Shown: piece by piece, positions 22,134-30,302 of the stretch
Layout: every line of letters begins with the position of its first letter
How positions within the stretch are numbered: the stretch's first letter is position 1
Source of the DNA: Hyphomicrobiales bacterium
GTDB taxonomy: Bacteria; Pseudomonadota; Alphaproteobacteria; Rhizobiales; Kaistiaceae
NCBI GenBank assembly: GCA_017305635.1
Contig: JAFKKF010000023.1
Coordinates: 1 to 35,279, forward strand
DNA length: 35,279 nucleotides
Reading direction: 5' to 3'
Notes under the pieces: model-generated
Databases searched by the model: none
Seen by the model: the letters and a program-made list of their open reading frames with translations, nothing else
What the model was told of the DNA's origin: nothing
Program-made: the position numbers and the translations under genes

Positions 22134-23561
22134 CTAGTGCCGGGAGCCGGCGTGCTGGAGCGCGCGGATGCGTTCGGCGAGCGACCTGCCCTCGACCGGG
22201 CGCGGGGAAGGAGATGGAGTCGCCGGCGGCTCTTCGCTCTCGATGGCGCGGATGACCGGCCGTGGCGGATGGGGCGCGGCGCCGTTCGCTTCCTCGCCTG
22301 CCGTGACCGCGCCATTGGCTGCCGGCGCGGCCTGGGCAAGGCGGACGACCTCGGCGGCGACGCTCGCGAGCTTATCGCGAAGGCGTCCGTTTTCCAGGCG
22401 CTCGCCCTCCCATTCGGGACCGGCGACGCGACGCAGCTCGGCATTCTCGGCGCGGAGCGCGGCCGCCTCCTCCTCGATCCGGACGAGGCGGACGGCGATG
22501 TCGGACTTCTCGGCCTCCAATGCCGCGAGCGATTTCTGCAGGCCGTCACCCGCGGTCGCCTCGACGGCAGCGGCCTTCACGGCGAGCCCGCTCGCCTCGG
22601 TGCGGGCCTCGGCGGCCGTCGTCTCGGCGGCGGCGAGGCGCGTCTCCAACTCGGCCTGGCGGACGGCAGAGGCGGCGAGCTCGGCCTTCAGGCGCTCGAC
22701 CTCGAGCGCATGGCGCTCGGCCGCCTCGGCGTGGTCGCGGCGGCGCGCCTCGATGGCAGCGGCCTCGCTCTTCAGGGCGTCGCGGGCGGCGCGCTCGCGC
22801 GCGATCTCGGCCTCGTGCTCGCGGATCTCGGCGGCGCGGCGATCGAGCAGCGCGACGCGGTCGTTGCGCTCGGTCTCGAGCGCGGCGATGCGGCCCCCGA
22901 GCCCCTCGGTGCGCCGCTTCTCGGTAACCAGCGCCGCCTGCTCGGCGGCGAGCGCGGCGGCGACGTCATCGCGCTCGAGGCCGAGCGCGGAATGGGCGAT
23001 GCGGGCAGCGGCAAGCTCGTCGCGGGCATTGCCGATCTCGGTGTGGCGGGCGACCAGCTCGAGCTGCTGTTCCTCGGTCGTCTGGACGGTCGCCTCGAGC
23101 TCGCGCTCCAGGACGGCGATGCGGGCGGCACGGGCGGCGAGGTCCTGGTCGCGCGCAGCGATGTCGCCGGCGAGCGCCGCGGCACGCTCGTCGAAAGCGG
23201 CCTTCTCGGCATCGAGGGCGGCGAGGCGGGTTTCGAGATCGCGGATGGCGGCGGCGCGGGTGGTCGATTCCGCCGTGAGCTGCTCGATCGCATTGCGCTT
23301 GCGGCCAATGTCGATGGTCTGCTCGGTCGTGCGCTCCTCGAGCCGGCCGATGGTCGTTTCCAGCCGGCGCGTCGCCACCGCGAATTCGGCGCGCAACTGA
23401 TCCTTGTCGGCCTGGATCTCGGCCATGGTCATGGGCAGGGAGGCTTCGACGCGCGCCCGGGTGAGGCGGGCGGCGCGACGCCAGATGGCCGGGGCGATGG
23501 CGAGCGCCAGGATGCCCGCGACGAGCACCCCCAGCACGAAATACATCACCGCCTCGATCAA
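22134..23561 (-). CDS. Membrane-anchored coiled-coil protein
   Basis: 475 residues. The N-terminus has one membrane span (MYFVLGVLVAGILALAIAPAIW) followed by a basic RRAARLTRARVEASLPMTMAEIQADKDQL stretch. Residues ~60-400 are an almost continuous Ala/Glu/Arg-rich coiled coil. The C-terminal ~60 residues are Pro-rich and end with SLAERIRALQHAGSRH. From memory, relatives with a closely similar first 60 residues are widespread in Hyphomicrobiales, so the TTG start at 23561 is probably right; MYFV at residue 6 is the alternative. A long intracellular or periplasmic rod tethered to the membrane suggests a structural or scaffold role, which is inference. Confidence 0.75.
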   Translation of the reverse strand: MIEAVMYFVLGVLVAGILALAIAPAIWRRAARLTRARVEASLPMTMAEIQADKDQLRAEFAVATRRLETTIGRLEERTTEQTIDIGRKRNAIEQLTAESTTRAAAIRDLETRLAALDAEKAAFDERAAALAGDIAARDQDLAARAARIAVLERELEATVQTTEEQQLELVARHTEIGNARDELAAARIAHSALGLERDDVAAALAAEQAALVTEKRRTEGLGGRIAALETERNDRVALLDRRAAEIREHEAEIARERAARDALKSEAAAIEARRRDHAEAAERHALEVERLKAELAASAVRQAELETRLAAAETTAAEARTEASGLAVKAAAVEATAGDGLQKSLAALEAEKSDIAVRLVRIEEEAAALRAENAELRRVAGPEWEGERLENGRLRDKLASVAAEVVRLAQAAPAANGAVTAGEEANGAAPHPPRPVIRAIESEEPPATPSPSPRPVEGRSLAERIRALQHAGSRH

Positions 23562-23698
23562 GGCTCACAACTCCGGACGGGGCTAAGGCCGCAGAAACAT
23601 CGGAAAATCCGGGCATTGCCCCACCATGCCTGGATTTCGCTTAGGCTAGCTTAAACCCGAAGACGCGGTCCGGGGCAACGCGCCACCCGCCGCAGCCG

Positions 23699-24259
23699 TC
23701 AGAACGGGTTCCAGGTGGGATTGGGGGTGAACTTCAGATAGCCGAAGTTCACGCCGAAGCGGGCCCCGACGCCGGAGACGATGGGGACGATGTAGATGCC
23801 GCTCCGCGAGAGCACCGTCATGCCGAGGCCGGCGACGACGTAGGCCGAGCCGTTGACGCCGAGGAAACGGTCATAGACCGCGTCGATCGAGGGCAGGTTG
23901 TAGACCAGCATCATGGTGCGGGCGCCGTTGCCGCCGAAATCGAAGCCGATCGAGGGGCCTTGCCAGTAGACCTTATGCTCGCCCGCGTTCTTCGTATAAA
24001 GCGTGCCCTCGCCGTAGCGCACGCCTCCGATGATGGCGCCGCTGCCTTCCTGGCCGACGATGTAGCCGTTGGGCAGGCCGTAGGACGACACGGCCCGCTC
24101 GACGATGCTGGCAAGGCCCTGGGAAAAATCCCCGAAGACTTTGTTGCCCTGGTCGATGATCTCGTTGGAGCTGTAGGTGTCGTCCGCGGCGGAAGCCGGC
24201 AGCGGCGCGAGCGCAAGGAGCCCGGCAAGGGCGAAGGCAAGGCGGAGGAAGCGCTTCAT
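23699..24259 (-). CDS. eipA: DUF1134 / EipA-like envelope integrity protein
   Basis: 186 residues. A signal peptide (MKRFLRLAFALAGLLALAPL...ASA) is followed by a compact beta-rich domain: DTYSSNEIIDQGNKVFGDFSQGLA, a GSGAIIGGVRYGEGTLYTK turn region, and a Tyr/Gly-rich end (RFGVNFGYLKFTPNPTWNPF). It matches DUF1134. EipA of Brucella belongs to this family and is known as a periplasmic protein needed for envelope integrity and under CtrA control. It is divergent from chpT, sharing a 212-nt promoter region. Start ATG 24259 is set by the signal peptide. Confidence 0.85.
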   Translation of the reverse strand: MKRFLRLAFALAGLLALAPLPASAADDTYSSNEIIDQGNKVFGDFSQGLASIVERAVSSYGLPNGYIVGQEGSGAIIGGVRYGEGTLYTKNAGEHKVYWQGPSIGFDFGGNGARTMMLVYNLPSIDAVYDRFLGVNGSAYVVAGLGMTVLSRSGIYIVPIVSGVGARFGVNFGYLKFTPNPTWNPF

Positions 24260-24471
24260 TCTCGGTCGGGCCCCGTCATGGTGGTCGGATTGGTCGAATC
24301 GAACCTGTTTCCGGGATTTTAAGCGAAAAAGGGGCGGATACGGGGCGGCCGATCGCCTCCCGGCAGAGGTCGGCGGTGGCACGCCCGGCGTGCCGATGCT
24401 ATGGGCCGAAGAGGCCAGCATTCCAGCGATTCGGCGGGCATGCGGGCTGGACCTCAGAGCCGGAGGAAGCC

Positions 24472-25137
24472 ATGACCGAGCCCCAGACCGAAAAGGTCGA
24501 CGTGGAGGCGCTCGACCTCGCGGCGCTGCTCTGCAGCCGCGTCTGCCACGACATCATCTCGCCGGTGGGAGCGATCATCAACGGCCTCGAGGTTCTCGAC
24601 GAGGACAATGGCGAGGACATGAAGGAATTCGCCTTCGACCTGATCCGCAAGAGCGCGACGCAGGCCTCGGCGAAGCTCCAGTTCGCGCGGCTCGCCTTCG
24701 GTGCAGCGGGTTCGGCGGGCGCCGAGATCGACCTTGCCGACGCCGAGAAGGTGGCGACCGGGTACATGCAGGGCGAGAAGGCGACCTTCTCCTGGGAAGC
24801 GCCGCGCATCCTGATGCCGAAGAACCTGGTCAAGCTGATCCTCAACCTCCTCCTCCTCGCCAATGCCGCGATTCCGCGCGGCGGCAACATCAAGGTGGTG
24901 ATCGAGGGCGACGCGCAGAACCCGAAGTTCACGCTGCGCTCGACGGGCACCAATGCGCGCGTGCCGGCGGCTTTCGAGCATCTCGTGCCCGGCACGATCG
25001 CCGGCCTCACCATCGACGCCACCGGCGTGCAGGGCTACTATACCGGGGCCCTGGCGCGGGCGAGCGGGATGGCGGTGACCGCGGTGCTCGACGGGGCCGA
25101 CGCGGTGATCACCGCGACGAAGGTGTCCGCCGCCTAG
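24472..25137 (+). CDS. chpT: Histidine phosphotransferase ChpT
   Basis: 221 residues with a dimerising histidine phosphotransferase domain at the N-terminus: LDLAALLCSRVCHDIISPVGA with His26 as the phosphate-accepting residue, followed by INGLEVLDEDNGEDMKEFAFDLIRKSA. The C-terminal part is a degenerate ATPase-like domain. ChpT passes phosphate from the CckA hybrid kinase to CtrA and CpdR, as established in Caulobacter and Brucella. The position between eipA and ctrA supports this. The ATG 24472 has CGGAGGAAG ~3 nt upstream. The CheY-like gene starts 17 nt after the stop and is probably cotranscribed. Confidence 0.9.
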   Translation: MTEPQTEKVDVEALDLAALLCSRVCHDIISPVGAIINGLEVLDEDNGEDMKEFAFDLIRKSATQASAKLQFARLAFGAAGSAGAEIDLADAEKVATGYMQGEKATFSWEAPRILMPKNLVKLILNLLLLANAAIPRGGNIKVVIEGDAQNPKFTLRSTGTNARVPAAFEHLVPGTIAGLTIDATGVQGYYTGALARASGMAVTAVLDGADAVITATKVSAA

Positions 25138-25154
25138 CGGGCAGGAGGCAAGCG

Positions 25155-25520
25155 ATGCGGCGCAGTCTGGTCATCGACGATTCCAGCGTGATCCGGAAAG
25201 TCGCGCGGCGCATCCTCGAGGATCTCGACTTCGAGGTGACGGAGGCCGAGGACGGCCAGCAGGGCCTCGATCTCTGCCGGCAGGATATGCCGGACCTGGT
25301 GCTGGTCGACTGGCAGATGCCAGTGGTGGGGGGCGTCGAGTTCCTGTCGGCGCTGCGCGGCGAGCCCGGCGGCAGGAACCCGAAGGTCGTCTTCTGCACC
25401 AGCGAGAACGACGTGGCGGCGATCGCCCGCGCCATGCGGGCAGGGGCCGACGACTACATCCTCAAGCCCTTCAACCGCGAGATCGTCGAGCAGAAGCTCC
25501 AGGAAGTCGGGCTGCTGTAG
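25155..25520 (+). CDS. Single-domain response regulator (CheY-like)
   Basis: 121 residues, receiver domain only: the acidic pair Asp8-Asp9, the phosphorylation site Asp52 in LVLVDWQMP, Thr/Ser in VVFCTSEND, and Lys in DDYILKPF. It does not match CpdR (which starts ARILLAEDD) or DivK. With GCAGGAGG upstream and a gap of 17 nt to chpT it is most likely in the chpT operon, suggesting that it takes phosphate from ChpT or another histidine phosphotransferase in the cell-cycle or motility pathway. A chemotaxis role is the alternative. Confidence 0.88.
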   Translation: MRRSLVIDDSSVIRKVARRILEDLDFEVTEAEDGQQGLDLCRQDMPDLVLVDWQMPVVGGVEFLSALRGEPGGRNPKVVFCTSENDVAAIARAMRAGADDYILKPFNREIVEQKLQEVGLL

Positions 25521-25604
25521 CAGTCCCGCAGCCGAGAACCCTCGCAGGCCATTTCTCTGTCCGGTGTGCGGTCGCACGCAGTGCGGTGGCCCCCGAACAA
25601 GAAA

Positions 25605-25626
25605 AGCCCCGCGGAGGGGCGGGGCT
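25605..25626 (-). terminator. Terminator after ctrA
   Basis: Stem AGCCCCG / CGGGGCT with an 8-nt loop. On the minus strand it is followed by a T-rich run (TTTTCTTG), 44 nt after the ctrA stop. On the plus strand it may also stop transcripts from the CheY-like gene, but without a T run. Confidence 0.7.
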
Positions 25627-25670
25627 CTCGAGTTTGACGTCGCGGGAGGAATGGCGACGCGGAGGGAAGG

Positions 25671-26372
25671 TCAGGCGCTTTCGCGGATCTCGTGCTCGTC
25701 GGGCTCGCGCAGCACGTAGCCACGGCCCCAGACGGTCTCGATATAGTTCTGGCCGTTGGTGGCGGAAGCGAGCTTCTTGCGCAGCTTGCAGATGAAGACG
25801 TCGATGATCTTCAGCTCCGGCTCGTCCATGCCGCCATAGAGATGGTTGAGGAACATCTCCTTGGTGAGCGTGGTGCCCTTCCTCAGCGATAGGAGTTCCA
25901 GCATCTGGTACTCCTTGCCGGTGAGGTGGACGCGCTGGCTGTGCACCTCGACGGTCTTGGTGTCGAGGTTGACGGTGAGGTCACCCGTGGTGATGACCGA
26001 TTGGGCGTGGCCTTTGGACCGGCGGACGATGGCATGGATACGCGCGACCAGCTCGTCCTTGTGGAAGGGCTTGGTCATATAGTCATCGGCGCCAAAGCCG
26101 AGGCCACGGACTTTGTCCTCGATCCCGGCGAGGCCGGAGAGGATGAGAATTGGCGTCTTGACCTTGGATACGCGGAGCGAGCGCAGCACCTCGTAGCCCG
26201 ACATGTCGGGGAGGTTCAGGTCAAGCAGGATGATGTCGTAGTCGTAGAGCTTGCCCAGATCGACGCCCTCTTCGCCGAGGTCCGTCGTATAGACGTTGAA
26301 GCTCTCCGACTTGAGCATCAATTCGATGCTCTGGGCGGTAGCGCTGTCGTCTTCAATCAGCAGAACTCGCAT
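25671..26372 (-). CDS. ctrA: Cell-cycle response regulator CtrA
   Basis: 233 residues. The receiver begins [20 protein letters not shown] with Asp51 as phosphorylation site ([12 protein letters not shown]) and the KPFHKDEL loop. The OmpR-type winged helix covers ~125-230 ([21 protein letters not shown] ... [18 protein letters not shown]), nearly identical to known CtrA proteins. CtrA is the master regulator of the alphaproteobacterial cell cycle: it controls division, motility and methylation genes and, in some species, represses replication initiation. The C-terminus ends SA, close to the AA end that helps ClpXP degradation in Caulobacter. The start ATG 26372 is fixed by homology. Upstream DNA is rich in GAnTC and TTAACC sites. 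Confidence 0.97.
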   Translation of the reverse strand: MRVLLIEDDSATAQSIELMLKSESFNVYTTDLGEEGVDLGKLYDYDIILLDLNLPDMSGYEVLRSLRVSKVKTPILILSGLAGIEDKVRGLGFGADDYMTKPFHKDELVARIHAIVRRSKGHAQSVITTGDLTVNLDTKTVEVHSQRVHLTGKEYQMLELLSLRKGTTLTKEMFLNHLYGGMDEPELKIIDVFICKLRKKLASATNGQNYIETVWGRGYVLREPDEHEIRESA

Positions 26373-26805
26373 TCCCAATCCCCCTGGCCTACCCGCTCGG
26401 GCTTGGCGCACCGGTCACTCATATGGGCCGGCGACAAGGAACGGTTAACCCCGATTCGCGACGCTACCAGCCAATGGTTAACAAAACCTGATTCCAGTGC
26501 ACAAGCCGGTTAACCGGAATTCTGGAAGATTTGTCATATTCCGTTGAGAGTCCTGACAAATCCTCGCGGTAACAAACTGTTAACCAACTTGAACAACCGC
26601 CGCTAAGCGATTCACAGGATTCACCTAAATCGGCCACGGATCGGCCATTTGGGTTTACCCCGAATTAAGCGGTCCTCGGGCATGATTAACGCGAGACGTA
26701 AACGAAAGGTTAGCGAGCCGCGAAAGCGGCGCTGGCCGGACGCAAAAAGACAGGGGGCGGGCATGTCCCCGCCGGGCGTGAACGAGAGTTTCGGAGGTTG
26801 GTGAG
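26373..26805. promoter_or_regulatory. ctrA / fliJ divergent control region
   Basis: 433 nt without a gene. Five GAnTC sites, the target of the CcrM methyltransferase, lie at 26453, 26490, 26548, 26609 and 26618, within 170 bp. CtrA-like half sites TTAAC(C) lie at 26445, 26478, 26510, 26580 and 26686; the one at 26478 reads TTAACCAT on the minus strand. I see no full TTAA-N7-TTAA. The region should hold the ctrA promoters (leftwards) and the fliJ promoter (rightwards), with autoregulation by CtrA and methylation-dependent timing. The fliJ ribosome site (GGAGG) lies at 26793-26797. Confidence 0.7.
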
Positions 26806-27177
26806 ATGAAATCGCGCGATGGTCTGATCCGGCTGAAGCGCTTCCATGTCGAGGAGAAGCGGCGTCAGGTCTCGCAGATCGAGACGATGATCGCCGAGTT
26901 CGAGCGCATGGCCAAGGAACTGGACGACCAGATCCGTGCGGAGCAGCAGCGGAGCGGCATCCACGATACCGCCCATTTCGCCTATCCGACCTTCGCCAAG
27001 GCCGCCATCCAGCGGCGGGACAATCTCCTGGCCTCGGCGGGCGAACTGAAGCAGCAGCTCGCCGGCGCCAAGGACGAGTTCGATGCCGCCGTCGAGGATC
27101 TCGACAAGATGCAGGCGCTCGCCGACCGCGACCAGGCAAGCGAGGCCCAGGAGCCGCGTGCCGCGCACGGACGGTAG
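26806..27177 (+). CDS. fliJ: Flagellar export protein FliJ-like
   Basis: 123 residues, predicted to be almost entirely a helical hairpin: SRDGLIRLKRFHVEEKRRQV, then SQIETMIAEFERMAKELDDQI and ASAGELKQQLAGAKDEFDAA (parts). The pattern fits the FliJ coiled coil, which couples the FliI ATPase to the flagellar export gate. FliJ-like genes sit beside ctrA in many Hyphomicrobiales, in agreement with this position. It starts within the shared ctrA control region and is probably CtrA regulated. Confidence 0.8.
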   Translation: MKSRDGLIRLKRFHVEEKRRQVSQIETMIAEFERMAKELDDQIRAEQQRSGIHDTAHFAYPTFAKAAIQRRDNLLASAGELKQQLAGAKDEFDAAVEDLDKMQALADRDQASEAQEPRAAHGR

Positions 27178-27197
27178 CCGGGTCGGCGCAACCCGGC
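27177..27197. terminator. Hairpin between convergent fliJ and GNAT genes
   Basis: Stem GCCGGGT / ACCCGGC with a 7-nt loop in the 31-nt gap between convergent genes. No T run on either side, so it may be a weak or Rho-assisted bidirectional terminator. Confidence 0.4.
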
Positions 27198-27208
27198 CGC
27201 TGGAACGA

Positions 27209-27823
27209 TCACGTTTCCGGCTTCAGCAAGGGCACATGTGGTCCGGCGGTCTCGGGCATGAGGCCGGAGAGGCGGGGATCGTCGTCGACCTCGATGGCGA
27301 ACTTCCACGGGCGGAAGCCGACCTTCTGATAGAACGGCAGCGCTGCCGGGTGGTCGAAGGTACAGGTATGCAGCCAGATGCGGCGGACCGGCGGGCGAAA
27401 GGCTTCGGCGAGCGCCGTCAGCATCATCCAGCGTGCCGCGCCGGTGCCGGTTGCTTCATCGACGACGCCGAAGAGGTTCACCTCGACCGCCTCGGGGCCA
27501 TCGGCGTGGAGCTCGATGAGGCCGATCTCCGCATCCTCGCGGGTAAGCACATGGAGGGAATTGCCCGGCTTCGTGAGAGTGGCGGCGAGCTCGGCATCGG
27601 TCGAGGCGGCGCGGGAGGTCCACAGCCAGCGGTCGCCCACTCGGCCGACAAGCTTGCGGTAGCGGGCGACGCTCGGCTCGGCGATGCGCACGAGGCGCAA
27701 CTCGGGACGCGGCCCAGGCGGGGCTTCGGGCGGCGCATCGAGGGCGAGATAGGTGACCACGTTGGCGATCTTGCCGGGCGGCAGGTCGGTATAGCCCTTG
27801 AGGGAGAGTGCGATTGTTTCCAT
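27209..27823 (-). CDS. GNAT-family N-acetyltransferase
   Basis: 204 residues. The C-terminal two thirds form a GNAT fold: EIGLIELHADGPEAVEVNLFGV (beta strands), the acetyl-CoA binding turn near TGTGAARWMMLTALAEAF, then RRIWLHTCTFDHPAALPFYQKVGF, the usual final strand with Asn/Asp-His-Pro and the FYQKVGF helix. The acceptor is unknown. It is convergent with fliJ and shares its strand with the DUF3572 gene, which lies just upstream. Confidence 0.85.
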   Translation of the reverse strand: METIALSLKGYTDLPPGKIANVVTYLALDAPPEAPPGPRPELRLVRIAEPSVARYRKLVGRVGDRWLWTSRAASTDAELAATLTKPGNSLHVLTREDAEIGLIELHADGPEAVEVNLFGVVDEATGTGAARWMMLTALAEAFRPPVRRIWLHTCTFDHPAALPFYQKVGFRPWKFAIEVDDDPRLSGLMPETAGPHVPLLKPET

Positions 27824-27841
27824 GGTCTTGGCAGAGCTGGC

Positions 27842-28138
27842 TCAGACGTTGATTCCGAGGGCGCGGCGCGCCTCGGCGATTTCGGAAGGGGCGATGCGAC
27901 GGGCTTCCGCGAAGGCGAGCACGGTCGGCTCGTGGCCGAGCAGGAAGTCGAGGACGCCGGCGAGAAAGGCCGGGTCGGAGGCGGCTTTCCTCAGCGTCGC
28001 GGGTCCGATGCCGGCGAGGGCGAGGAACCGCTCCAACTGCTCGGGCTCGCCCGCGATCCAGGAAAGGGCCTCGACGGCCAGCGTTTCAGCGGATTCCCGC
28101 GATCGATAGGTGCCTTTTTCTTTCATCAAATTTGCCAT
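27842..28138 (-). CDS. DUF3572 family protein
   Basis: 98 residues. [42 protein letters not shown] and [19 protein letters not shown] match the DUF3572 family, small all-helical proteins found beside divK in Hyphomicrobiales. The function is unknown. Two starts are possible, ATG 28138 or ATG 28126; neither has a strong ribosome site. It is divergent from divK across 95 nt, and conserved proximity to divK suggests shared regulation. Confidence 0.75.
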   Translation of the reverse strand: MANLMKEKGTYRSRESAETLAVEALSWIAGEPEQLERFLALAGIGPATLRKAASDPAFLAGVLDFLLGHEPTVLAFAEARRIAPSEIAEARRALGINV

Positions 28139-28233
28139 TCCGAAAGAAATCCACGGTACCGTTACTTCATACAGAGATCGGCGAATCAAGAGCGGCCCGA
28201 CCGGCGCCAGGGCCGCTATCGGAAGTCATGAAC

Positions 28234-28605
28234 ATGGCCAAGACCGTTCTGGTCGTGGAAGACAACGAGCTCAACATGAAGCTCTTCCACGATCTCCTCG
28301 AGGCGAACGGTTACAACATCGTTCAGACCCGGAACGGGCTCGAGGCCCTCGATCTCGCCCGCACCCATCGCCCCGACCTCATCCTCATGGACATCCAGCT
28401 GCCCGAGGTGTCGGGCCTGGAGGTGACCAAGTGGCTGAAGGAGGACGACGACCTCCGCGCCATTCCGGTCATCGCGGTGACCGCCTTCGCCATGAAGGGC
28501 GACGAGGAGCGCATCCGGCAGGGCGGCTGCGAGGCCTATCTGTCGAAGCCGATCTCGGTGACCAAGTTCATCGAGACGGTGAAGGCCTATCTCGGCGACG
28601 GTTGA
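28234..28605 (+). CDS. divK: Cell-cycle single-domain response regulator DivK
   Basis: 123 residues, receiver only, nearly collinear with Caulobacter Div[21 protein letters not shown], phosphorylation site Asp53 in [16 protein letters not shown], and [15 protein letters not shown]...[10 protein letters not shown]. DivK is phosphorylated by PleC/DivJ-type kinases and inhibits the CckA-ChpT-CtrA pathway through DivL. The ATG 28234 has GGAAG at a good distance, so it is preferred over ATG 28228. PleD follows after 12 nt in the same operon. Confidence 0.96.
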   Translation: MAKTVLVVEDNELNMKLFHDLLEANGYNIVQTRNGLEALDLARTHRPDLILMDIQLPEVSGLEVTKWLKEDDDLRAIPVIAVTAFAMKGDEERIRQGGCEAYLSKPISVTKFIETVKAYLGDG

Positions 28606-28617
28606 GGCGGGGCCCGG

Positions 28618-29979
28618 ATGACCGCGCGCGTTCTTGTGGTCGACGATGTCGTCGCCAATATCAAGCTCCTAGAAGCGCGGCTGGCGGCCGAGTATTTCGA
28701 GGTCGTGACGGCCATGAACGGGCCCGAGGCGATCGAGATATGCGCGCGCGGGCAATGCGACATCGTCCTCCTCGACGTGATGATGCCGGGCATGGACGGC
28801 TTCGAGGTCTGCCGGCGGCTCAAGGCCAGTCCGGCGACGTCGCAACTGCCCGTCGTCATGGTGACCGCGCTCGACCAGCCCGCCGACCGGGTGGCCGGCC
28901 TCGAGGCCGGGGCGGACGATTTCCTGACCAAGCCGATCAACGACATCGCGCTGATCACGCGGGTGAAGAGCCTCGTCCGGCTGAAGACGATCACCGACGA
29001 GCTCCTCGCCCGCGCCAAGTCGACCGGCATCGGCTTCGACGACGTGGTCGACCTCGCCGCGGTCGACGGGGCGAGCGGGCGGGTCCTGCTGGTCGAGGAC
29101 AAGGCGGCGACGGTGGACCGGGTGCGCTCGGCGCTCGCCAATGTGCACGCATTGGAGCAGGAGACCGATCCGCAGGAGGCGCTCTTCCGGGCCGCGGAGA
29201 ACGACTATGACCTCGCCATGGTCAGCCTGACGCTTGCCGGCTTCGACGGGCTGCGGCTCTGCTCGCAGTTCCGCTCGCTCGACCGGACCCGGCAGATGCC
29301 GATCCTCGTCGTCGTCGATCCGGACGACAACGCGCGGCTGCTCAGGGCGCTCGACCTCGGCGTCAACGACTACCTCGTGCGCCCGGTCGACCGCAACGAG
29401 ATGCTCGCCCGCATCAAGAGCCAGATCCGGCGCAAGCGCTTCGCCGACCGGCTGCGTGACACGATGCAGACGACCATGGAGATGGCGATCACCGACGGCC
29501 TCACCGGGCTGCACAACCGTCGCTACCTGGAACGGCATCTCGGCGTCCTCGTCCAGCAGGCGGTCGCCCGGACGAAGCCTCTTTCGCTGCTCATCCTCGA
29601 CATCGATCACTTCAAGGCGATCAACGACGAGCACGGTCACGCGGCCGGCGACGACGTGCTGCGCGAATTCTCGCGGCGGCTGCGCAAGGCCGTGCGCGGG
29701 ATCGACCTTGCCTCCCGGCTGGGGGGCGAGGAGTTCGTGGTCGCCATGCCGGACACCGACGGCGCGCTGGCGCTCTTGGTCGGCGAACGCATCCGGCAGA
29801 AGATCGCAGGCGAGCCGTTCCAGAGCGAGGGCGCCAATAGCATTCCGGTCACCGTCTCGATCGGCGTATCGTCGCTGCTCTCGGCAAATGATACGCCGCA
29901 ATCGCTCATGAAGCGGGCCGACGACGCGCTCTACCGCGCCAAGCGGGAAGGGCGAAACCGGGTGGCCGTGGCCGCCTGA
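28618..29979 (+). CDS. pleD: Diguanylate cyclase response regulator PleD
   Basis: 453 residues with the PleD order REC1-REC2-GGDEF. REC1 has Asp9-Asp10 and phospho-acceptor Asp53 (IVLLDVMMPGMDG). REC2 is degenerate: Ser203 stands where the phosphate-accepting Asp would be, as expected of the adaptor domain used for dimerisation. The cyclase domain has GGEEF at 369-373 and an intact inhibitory I-site Arg360-x-x-Asp363. It makes cyclic di-GMP upon phosphorylation and controls the switch from motile to sessile life. It is 12 nt downstream of divK, with GGCGGGG before its ATG. Confidence 0.96.
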   Translation: MTARVLVVDDVVANIKLLEARLAAEYFEVVTAMNGPEAIEICARGQCDIVLLDVMMPGMDGFEVCRRLKASPATSQLPVVMVTALDQPADRVAGLEAGADDFLTKPINDIALITRVKSLVRLKTITDELLARAKSTGIGFDDVVDLAAVDGASGRVLLVEDKAATVDRVRSALANVHALEQETDPQEALFRAAENDYDLAMVSLTLAGFDGLRLCSQFRSLDRTRQMPILVVVDPDDNARLLRALDLGVNDYLVRPVDRNEMLARIKSQIRRKRFADRLRDTMQTTMEMAITDGLTGLHNRRYLERHLGVLVQQAVARTKPLSLLILDIDHFKAINDEHGHAAGDDVLREFSRRLRKAVRGIDLASRLGGEEFVVAMPDTDGALALLVGERIRQKIAGEPFQSEGANSIPVTVSIGVSSLLSANDTPQSLMKRADDALYRAKREGRNRVAVAA

Positions 29980-30222
29980 GCCGCAACTCTCTCCGCGGCA
30001 AAATTAATACTAACGTTTTACTAAACTTTTAGCTTTGGCGGCCGCCGGGCCGCTTCGCTGTTTCCACCGTCGGATGGCAGGGGTATGGTCCCGCCATCGG
30101 TTGGGGACTTCGGCTTCGACAGGCGGAAGCAGGAGTTCCGGGCGGCGCCGCCACGGCGGTTGCCGGCTCCAAGATCTCGAAAACCCTGCGGAGTGCTCAG
30201 GTCCGCCGCATCTCCTGGGTCC
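29980..30222. other. Non-coding gap after pleD
   Basis: 243 nt. An AT-rich start (AAATTAATACTAACGTTTTAC at 30001-30021, split over blocks) could be the terminator tail of pleD or a promoter -10 region for a plus-strand RNA. The GC-rich remainder has no credible protein: the longest minus-strand frame runs through the rpmG terminator. Confidence 0.35.
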
Positions 30223-30292
30223 GTAGGGTCGGCCGGTTCCGGAACGGATTGAGTGGCCTCCTCGTACAAACCCGTTCCGGGCCGGCCACTAC
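30223..30292 (+). other. Large inverted repeat, possible structured RNA
   Basis: An interrupted stem of about 19 bp: GTAG (30223) with CTAC (30289), GGCCGG (30231) with CCGGCC (30282), CC with GG, and GGAACGG (30241) with CCGTTCC (30272), closing a 24-nt loop. On the plus strand it lies 11 nt before a strong terminator, as expected for the end of a small RNA. No matching family was recognised, and the strand is not certain because rpmG is transcribed towards it from the right. Confidence 0.4.
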
Positions 30293-30302
30293 TTCTGACA
30301 AG

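Noticed and set aside
25155-25520. Calling the CheY-like gene cpdR.
   Set aside because: CpdR proteins begin ARILLAEDD and have a different core; here the start is SLVIDDSSVIRK and the end lacks the CpdR C-terminal features.
30091-30160. A possible permuted tmRNA gene, because GGGGACTTCGGCTTCGACAGG (split) resembles the start of tmRNA and GGTCCCGCCA lies just upstream.
   Set aside because: No T arm of the TTCGA type is found in the right place, and no tag frame (Ala-Asn-Asp-Asn...) exists on either strand nearby; the acceptor pairing is only partial.
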